Of a stretch of DNA of 64,000 nucleotides, positions 57,343-64,000 are shown in pieces (within the stretch, counting starts at the first letter, position 1; every line of letters starts with the position of its first letter). The position numbers were made by a program, and so were the translations under genes. Source of the DNA: Haliotis asinina. Lineage: Eukaryota; Mollusca; Gastropoda; Lepetellida; Haliotidae. The stretch covers positions 39,269,753 to 39,333,752 of the forward strand of contig NC_090290.1 in NCBI RefSeq assembly GCF_037392515.1, in the 5' to 3' direction. Below the pieces are notes generated by a model. It worked only from the letters and a program-made list of their open reading frames with translations, did not search any database and was not told the origin of the DNA.

Positions 57343-57531
57343 GTAAGGCCCCCGTTACACAGGACGGCGACGGTTCTGCCTTCGCTCTGTGTTCCACAAA
57401 TTAGGCTAATCCTATATTTCTTTGCAACTGCTCTGGCATCCCTTGAGCTGCAAATTTTTGACATTTTAGTGGCATTTTCTTAGCTTCCTAGGCGTCCTTT
57501 CTGAGCGGTCACCGTCCTGTGTAAAGGGGAC
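57343..57531. mobile_element. MITE with about 25-bp terminal inverted repeats
   Basis: Left AAGGCCCCCGTTACACAGGA followed by CGGCGACGG; right, read inward, AAGTCCCCTTTACACAGGAC followed by GGTGACCGC. No coding content. Family not assigned. Confidence 0.6.
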
Positions 57532-57821
57532 TTAGTCTGCATTAGGAGCAGATCGTATACATGTATATATTATTTAATGAGCGCATCTGATGTTACTTTT
57601 GAGAAAAATGTATTGTTTTGTCAGTGCATGAAACCTTTTTCGCTTTATTGATGAGCAAAAAATAGTTTGCCCCGCGACACATCATATTAATGAACACCCA
57701 ACATTATTTATGACTCGGTACAGATTGTTATTGATATTTGCCTACGAGTAATCAACATGTCTATACTCCCTGTCTGACTTCCCGACAGAGCACTGCATAC
57801 AACATAGAAACGGGCATGGAG

Positions 57822-57977
57822 ATGGGGGGATAGTCTAGTGGTAAAAACGTTAGCTCGTCACGCCGAAGTCCTGGGATCGATTCCCCACATAGGTACAATA
57901 TGTTAAACCCATTTCCAGTGTCTCCCGTGATATTGCTGGAATAGTGCTAAAAGCGACGTAAATTCATACTCACTCAC
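57822..57977 (+). mobile_element. SINE B, near full length
   Basis: GGGGGGATAGTCTAGTGGTA, GCTCGTCACGCCGAAGTCCT, GATCGATTCCCCACATAGG, GTGATATTGCTGGAATAGTG, GACGTAAATTCATACTCAC. B box present. Confidence 0.85.
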
Positions 57978-58436
57978 TCTTTCGTAATGAATTTAAAATC
58001 CCGGATTAATAGGGTTCATTTTTATATTTTACTGTACAAACAGGATGTCGAGTAAATGAGACATATTCAAACATACAAGCCCTCATAAACTTCATCGATG
58101 ACTATTGATTCGCCTACAGTCGTAACCCCAGAAACTGATCAGTTATCCTCAGCAATCGATCAACCGATATTGATCTGTAGCCAACTGCTGCGACGTGTTT
58201 GAGAGGGACTGGCCAACATAATACCAATGTGAGACCTGCTGGGGACTAAGCCGCTCGGGCAGGGAGCTTATATATGGCTTCTGTTTTCCCTCGTAGCTTG
58301 TCACGAAATGTCGCCATCTTCGACTTAAATTGAACTTTATCACACAAGATTTGATTGATTTATCCAGCCGACATATGTATACGGTTCCTTGAAAACTCAG
58401 GCGTACCTTATGGAGGTTGAAGTATACAGGCTAAAA

Positions 58437-58661
58437 TATGGAATCCTATAAGGGACATTGTCGCGTTTCGAATAATATTTTTTCTATTTATCCACATGGC
58501 GACATAGCGACTCGACAAATGGCCGAAATGGCGCCTTGTCGCATTGTCACATTGTCGCGCTTTGGTTAATTATGTCTCTTTTTTCCCTTGTTTTTGAGAG
58601 GGCGATAACGCTGCAATGCGACAAAGAGACAACGCGACAATGTCCCGTGTAGGATTCCATA
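58437..58661. mobile_element. 225-bp MITE with about 30-bp terminal inverted repeats
   Basis: Left TATGGAATCCTATAAGGGAC then ATTGTCGCG; right, read inward, TATGGAATCCTACACGGGAC then ATTGTCGCG. The interior has several GCGACAATG-like words in both orientations. No open frame. Confidence 0.8.
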
Positions 58662-58903
58662 CCAAATGTCTTAACGGAAATTACCACAACTATTGTTGTT
58701 TCTGTTATTGGTGTATCTCAACGTACAGACATCTTTTCAAACGCACTCGATCAACATATTTTTTCCAGTAATACATTTGCACATGAAACCAGAGACCATA
58801 TATGGTCTCTGATGAAACTAACTATTCTTTCTTACCTGATTGTTTAATACATGTTTATGTTTGGATATTGATCTATTCAGATGCTCATGCTCACAGTAGA
58901 CGA

Positions 58904-59173
58904 GTGTCAGTGAGTGAGTTTAGTTTTACGCCGCACACAGCAATATTCCAGCTATATGGCGGCGGTCTGTAAATAATCGAGCCTGGAACAGACATTCCAG
59001 TGATCAACAACATGAGCATCGATCTGCGCAATTGGGAACCAATGACATGTGTCAACCAAGTCAGCGAGTCTGACCACCCGATCCCGTTATTCGCCTCTTC
59101 CGACACGCATAGTCGCCTGTTATGGCAAGCATGGGTTGCTGAAGGCCTATTCTACCCCGGGACCTTTACGGGT
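58904..59173 (-). mobile_element. SINE A, near full length, with target duplication
   Basis: GTGAGTGAGTTTAGTTTTAC to GGGACCTTTACGGGT, between perfect 14-bp copies of CTCACAGTAGACGA (58890-58903 and 59174-59187). High similarity to the family centre suggests a young insertion. Confidence 0.92.
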
Positions 59174-59462
59174 CTCACAGTAGACGAAGGTCAAAGAGCA
59201 TAGTTCATTACGAAAGACGTTACAGCAACATGATGATATATGACACACTCAGATTTCAATCAGATATTAACTAATGGCGTTGGCATGAAAAATTATAGCA
59301 GCATCACGCAATACACAGTCAGTCATAACAGGACATGTCAAAACATGTTAAATATGAAGAAAATGGCTTGTCCACATACTGTTGGCTGAATATCATACGT
59401 CAGCGCAGGTTTTGCAGATGGCTGATATAGCGACTATGTTCCAAAACGAGCCGTGAAAGTCA

Positions 59463-59650
59463 GAGTGAGTACGATTTTAAAAGCTTTCAGTATATTCTAG
59501 CAATATTACAGTGGGGAACACCAAAAATAGGTTTCACCATGGAAACCATATAGAGACTAAGCCTGGTTTCACACATTGTACCCGTATGAGGGATCGTCTT
59601 CGGCTTGACGAGCAAACGCTTTAACCGCTTGCATGGCTACATCACCACCC
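59463..59650 (-). mobile_element. SINE B with internal partial duplication
   Basis: Tail AGTGAGTACGATTTTAAAAG, AGCAATATTACAGTGGGGAA, then two versions of the GGTTTCAC body (59530 and 59565), ending CAAACGCTTTAACCGCTTGC. Confidence 0.65.
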
Positions 59651-59869
59651 CGTGTAACAGAACGTTTGCCGAGTTAGGTATGCAAGGCTGCATGAAAATA
59701 CAAATAAAGAATAAATATTATTTCTCGGGCACATTGTTTTTCAAAAGGGACGAGGGAGGTAGAACTTTATTTTTAATTTTGGATAGACAAAAATATGACG
59801 AGGGAGGAACACATTCGTATTATTTTACCTTGAAATACAGCCTGGGAGGTTTAGATCGTGTTAATTTTT

Positions 59870-59940
59870 TCGTAACTACTAGTCTCTCCGTGACCCGCAA
59901 GAATCCGGCTTGCCGGAATGACACGAGTAGTTACGAATGC
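59870..59940. repeat. hairpin element
   Basis: TTCGTAACTACTAGTCTCTC is mirrored by ACACGAGTAGTTACGAATGC, with GAATCCGGCTTGCCGGAATG as an inner palindrome. Shares its end with the hairpin at 44440-44501. Confidence 0.6.
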
Positions 59941-60601
59941 GTGTTATTGATTCAGTCACACTCGTTCTTACAGACACTCATTCATATACTGGACAAATGG
60001 ATGATCGGGAAGCGGCTAAGTAAAATTTGTGTTTTTGTAAATGGCAATTAAAAATTGTCACGCGCACAAATAAAACTGACGATGCCCGAGGAACATTTCA
60101 CTTTTTACATTTAGCCAAAAGTGTCAGTGTCACATACAACAAAGTGCCGTAAACGGAGAAGTTTCATGAGAGAACATAGAGACGTGTTTTGTGGGTTCAG
60201 AGGCCGAGAGAGAAAAATTGTAAAATAAACTGAGCTCGCTTGACTTGTCAGTTCCGAAGAAACGGACTTAGTCCAGTCTGGTTATTTGTACGGAATGTCG
60301 AAGTGTTTCCCAGGAGAATCCCTGCGTAGCGCGCTAAGACATCGCGTGGAATCAAACGCCCAATCGGACTAAAGTCTGGAACTCCCTCATCAAAACAACG
60401 TCACGCCGACTACGACTCGACAACCTCTTGAGACTGGATACATTGTACCTGGTTGTCGTTTAGGAACGCCACGGCATCGTCAAGTGGCTTTGTCGGGAAT
60501 AATTATCGATTATTCACCAAGGCAAATTCTTGTGGATGTGAAAGGCAAAATACCTGTGGATGTTACTTGAAAGGATCAATGAAAATCAGTGATGACACCA
60601 T

Positions 60602-60650
60602 GTATGTGTGTGTGAGTGTGTGTGTGTCTGGTTGTGTGTGTGGTGTATTG
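60602..60650 (+). repeat. (TG)n-rich microsatellite
   Basis: Imperfect GTGTGTG run. Confidence 0.8.
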
Positions 60651-60690
60651 TACCCGCAATTTGTAGCTTTTGTACTTTTGAAGAGAGAGA

Positions 60691-60954
60691 GTAAGTGAGT
60701 TTAGTTTTACGCCGCACTCGGCAATATTCCAACTATATGGCGGCGGTCTGCAAATAATCGAGCCCGGACTAGACAACCCAGTGATCAACAACATGAGCAT
60801 CGATCTGCGCAATTGTGAACCGATGACATGTATCAACCAAGTCATCGAGCCTGACCACCCGATCCCGTTAGTCGCCTCTTACGACAAACATAGTCGCCTT
60901 TTCTGGCAAACATGGGTTGCTGAAGGTCTATTCTACCCCGGGACCTTCACGGGT
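60691..60954 (-). mobile_element. SINE A, near full length
   Basis: GTAAGTGAGTTTAGTTTTAC to GGGACCTTCACGGGT. CTTTTGAAGAG on the left and CTTTTGAAAAG on the right are the likely target duplication. Confidence 0.9.
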
Positions 60955-61089
60955 GCTCTTTTGAAAAGTTACTTCCAGTAAATATTTACTAGTTAGACAT
61001 TCCACTAGTCAGACACCGATCCATTTGTCAGACACTGGACTATAGATTAATTAAGACAACACCCATATATAACGGGAATGTCCAAATTG

Positions 61090-61500
61090 GATATTTCAAT
61101 CAGTTGGTTCAACCTAAGAAAAACTGTCCTTGTGTGTAAATATCCGGGAGTTATTTTTGATAGAAACATTTCTGTCAAATCATCTATATCAAACCTCTGT
61201 TAACAAGCCACTAATGTTATGTATTTTGTTTTACGCGGAAGTCGAATGTTAAACATATCAATACAATGTCGTTTTGGTTTAATGGTGAAAATAATCTTGT
61301 GCGGTTGTGAAATATGGCGATATGTTAATTTAGAACAACTTGAAAATGTTCATATTATATGTTTTATGAGACAATTATTATCTGTAGAGGGAAGTACTAC
61401 AATGTATATGGTTTACGGTGAATTAGGTAGAGTCCCACTTTCTGTTGATCTTAAAACCCGTATGTTAACTTTCTGGTCTAAATTATTTACAAACATGTAA
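61090..61500 (+). mobile_element. LINE remnant: end of reverse transcriptase ORF
   Basis: Reads KYPGVIFDRNISVKSSI, then after one in-frame TAA (61201-61203) a 93-residue stretch with LCGCEIWRYVNLEQLENVH and YGELGRVPLSVDLKTRM before the stop at 61498. These are the thumb/post-RT blocks (compare the common Y.GVIF, LYGCEIWG and YGELGRYPL forms) of invertebrate non-LTR retrotransposons. Clade not assigned. The 5' part is absent, so it is a truncated dead copy. No tail matching SINE A or B is visible after it. Confidence 0.75.
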
Positions 61501-61789
61501 AAAGACATATGATTCCGTCATAATATTATCATTTATTCTCATTTATGCCTACTGTGCATATAATATCGACATGAGTATTTTAAAGTTCTTTAACGGACCA
61601 TTCGTAGTCATTAAGAGGTAACAGGCAGGGGATTAGCTGTGCACACAACCAGATAGTTTGTTGTTTTAACTGTACGATTATTGGAATGTCTAACAAATGG
61701 GAGGATAATCTTTTGAATGTGGGATCTAAATAATCTGTATTACTGATAACATTCAGAAACCCTGCTAATACGGACACCTGTGCAAAGTG

Positions 61790-61945
61790 AGTGAAGGAGC
61801 GAGATGGTTTTACGCCTCTCTTAGCAATATTCCAGCAATATCACAGCGGGGAACACCAGGAATGTGGTTCACACTCTGTACCCATGTTGAGAAACGAACC
61901 CCGTTGACGAGCGAACGGTTTAAGCACTAGACTACCCCGCCACCC
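61790..61945 (-). mobile_element. SINE B
   Basis: GTGAAGGAGCGAGATGGTTT, AGCAATATCACAGCGGGGAA, CCCATGTTGAGAAACGAACC, TTTAAGCACTAGACTACCCC. Confidence 0.8.
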
Positions 61946-62768
61946 CTCTCAAAGCGAGAGCGTGAAACAACAGTATTCCATACACAACTTCGTTGCATGT
62001 TTATATATTTACAAGTTTAAAAAAAACAACATATAAATATTGCGCTGTAAAGTGCGTCAAAGGATCCTTGTAAACCTTAGGTGAACACAAATTGCTAAAC
62101 TTTGCCCGTTCTGAGAAAGGCAGAAACAAATTTAGCCTTTGTTTGTATGCGTCCGACTCTTGGCCCAGATATGAAGCATCCTTTCAGCAAGTCAAGCAGT
62201 TTTATTATGTACGGAATAACGAGTAAATAAATAGATAAACATTGCCTAAAAGCTCTCGGTTGACATCGGATGAGGTCCGCCATTGGAACTACCGCCCCAC
62301 GCAATGCCAATACAACATGGCGTGCGGCCTACTCATTGTGTCACGACAAGTCCTGAACATGAGCCCTGTGTTAGTTGGATCAAAGACTTTTCGGAATCTA
62401 TGTCGATATTAAACCTTAAAGAACGACAGACTTGGAAACTATTTCCTTAATTATTTCTGTGCATGCTCAATACTGGAATTAGTTATTGCTGACAGGTTGT
62501 GTTAAATAGAATGTATATACTGGAATCTATAGCTTTGTGTCAGTTAGTCAGTGGCCATAATTTTGTTTGAGGTTTTAGAGCATTGAATTTGCAGTATTAC
62601 TGTATTCCAATGAATCAATGAAAGTTCTATGACGCACACAGCTTTTCTGTTAGTTAATTTCGTGCGATGCCAGTTGGAGTCAGTTTATTGTAAACGGAAC
62701 AAGTGGCCTATTCAATCCGCCTCTCTGGCTTGCGATAGCTTCATGTACGCTCATTGTACATTCTACAG
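61946..62768. other. gene-free stretch
   Basis: No supported exon. ATGGCGGAC on the minus strand at 62283 has good start context but the following frame is not recognisable and no strong donor follows. Confidence 0.35.
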
Positions 62769-63365
62769 AGTCGGTTATACAGACACAACTCGGACACTGC
62801 ACATCCTACGAGCAGAGTCTGTTATATAGACACGACTCGGACACTGTGCATCCTACCAGAGTGTGTGATATAGACACGAATCGGACATTGTGCATCCTTC
62901 CAGAGTCTGTGATATAGACACGACTCGGACACTGCACATCCTACCAGAGTCTGTTATATAGACACGAATCGGACATTGTGCATCCTACCAGAGTCTGTTA
63001 TATTGACAGGACTCGGACACTGAACATCCTACCAGAGTCTGTTATATAGACACGAATCGGACACTGTGCATCCTACCAGAGTGTGTGATATAGATACGAC
63101 TCGGACACTGAACATCCTACCAGAGTCTGTTATATAGACACGAATCGGACATTGTGCATCTTACCAGAGTCTGTTATATTGACATGACTCGGACACTGAA
63201 CATCCTACCAGAGTCTGTTATATAGACACGACTCGGACACTGTGCATCCTACCAGAGCGTGTGAATATAGATACGACTCGGGCACTGCACATCCAACCAG
63301 AATCTGTGATATAGACACGACTCGGACAGAGTACATCCTACCAGAGTCTGTGACATAGACAAGAC
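62769..63365 (+). repeat. 44-bp minisatellite
   Basis: About fourteen copies of a 44-bp unit with the words GAGTCTGTTATATAGACACG, ACTCGGACACTG and CATCCTACCA. Two unit types alternate in places (GAATCGGACATTGTGCATC against GACTCGGACACTGAACATC), suggesting an 88-bp higher-order period. Confidence 0.9.
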
Positions 63366-63826
63366 CGCACATCCTATCAATAGTATCGCCCGTTCTGGGA
63401 TTAGCCCAAGGGACATTCTGTTACCTGTGATGTTCTAATCAACGTATTGATCCCATCATGTTCAATTCAACTGGGTGTGTACAACATCACAGCTGAATAC
63501 GTCCTGACGCTGGACGACCAGGTGAAGCCCTAGGGTGTGTTATTATTTTCCCGTTTGTTGAATCCGGCCCGGCAATACCTTTGTAAATAATTACTACAGG
63601 GAAATGTCCACGGTAACGAGGCCCTGAAACGAAGTGTTCTGTCAACCCAGACCTTCATGGATACGTGTCGTGTACAATGCATGTTAATCCTTAAAGGTAC
63701 AAATAACGATTCTGTTTCTCCCGGGAAGAGCCAGACTGTCCTAGGCATTCAAAGCGCTGCAATTCGCTATGCAGAGTTTTGTCCCTTGGGTGTGCCAGAA
63801 ACCTGTGATGATAGTTTGGAATCCTG
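63366..63826. other. gene-free stretch
   Basis: No repeat or exon recognised. Confidence 0.35.
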
Positions 63827-63929
63827 GGCGTAGATTTTCGAAGGTTTCTTAGCGCTATTCGTAAGTTAATGTTAATATATGGTATTTTTACGACTATCGC
63901 AGCGCTAAGAGGGCTTCGAAAATCTAGGA
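63827..63929. mobile_element. short palindromic MITE
   Basis: TAGATTTTCGAAGGTTTCTT then AGCGCTATTCG at the left; CGCAGCGCTAAGAGGGCTTC then GAAAATCTAGG at the right. Arms about 35 bp, loop about 30 bp. Confidence 0.65.
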
Positions 63930-64000
63930 CCTGGTTCGTCTCGATTACATTTCAAGATTTGTCAGCACAGTCAGACCCGTGTTTTAAGACTGGGACGGGT

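Noticed and set aside
58149-58343. First exon starting MATFRDKLRGK (58317, minus)
   Set aside because: Stops after 23 residues; no signal peptide and no family match.
59605-60051. 148-codon plus-strand frame
   Set aside because: Begins in a SINE B, runs through a hairpin element, and shows no known domain.
62095-62310. First exon starting MADLIRCQPRAFRQC on the minus strand
   Set aside because: Good start context but no recognisable protein and no strong donor; not enough to call.

Overview
This is animal nuclear DNA. It has small coding exons with GT-AG introns and large non-coding stretches full of short retroposons, inverted-repeat transposons and minisatellites. The dominant repeat is a SINE whose sense strand runs from a GACCCGTGAAGG head to a TGCTGAGTGCGGCGTAAAAC core and an (ACTC)n tail. 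I know this type of sequence from vetigastropod molluscs, so an abalone (Haliotis) or close relative is the best guess. That is inference from memory, not a search.

Five protein-coding genes were assembled by hand from splice phase and family similarity. They alternate strands: FBXL18 (minus; F-box exon and one long LRR exon, the rest lies left of the window), DUSP19 (plus, two coding exons, complete), PSMC3IP/HOP2 (minus, nine exons, 212 aa, complete), UBE3D (plus, eight exons, 434 aa, complete), and the 3' end of a single-pass membrane protein with PPxY motifs (minus). FBXL18/DUSP19 and PSMC3IP/UBE3D are head to head; DUSP19/PSMC3IP and UBE3D/membrane gene are tail to tail. No operon logic is expected. 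The products belong to separate processes: SCF ubiquitin ligation, JNK-pathway phosphatase, meiotic recombination, E3 ligation and membrane adaptor.

Layout: 1-5.3 kb FBXL18; 5.4-9.3 kb DUSP19 upstream; 9.3-10.6 kb DUSP19; 10.6-22.7 kb gene-free, with minisatellites and MITEs; 22.8-32.1 kb PSMC3IP, with a 2.7 kb array of a 48-bp unit in its last-but-one intron; 32.5-33.1 kb SINEs enclosing a copied PSMC3IP exon; 34.5-43.2 kb UBE3D; 43.2-47.6 kb repeats; 47.6-50.7 kb membrane-protein gene; 51-64 kb no recognised gene, with SINEs, MITEs, a LINE remnant and a 44-bp array.

The most interesting signals are three kinds of exon copying and one splicing choice. (1) UBE3D exon 1 with its upstream region is present as an inverted, about 95% identical copy inside FBXL18 intron 1. 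(2) PSMC3IP exon 7 with its flanks is copied, exon base for base, between SINE halves upstream of the same gene. (3) UBE3D intron 4 holds decayed copies of exon 5, split by a SINE that was itself split by a Tc1-like transposon. (4) The membrane-protein gene has two phase-compatible last exons, each ending in a PPxY tail, on either side of a 56-bp minisatellite. No tRNA or rRNA gene, CRISPR array or prokaryotic system is present, and I saw no retrovirus-like or other capsid-bearing element.
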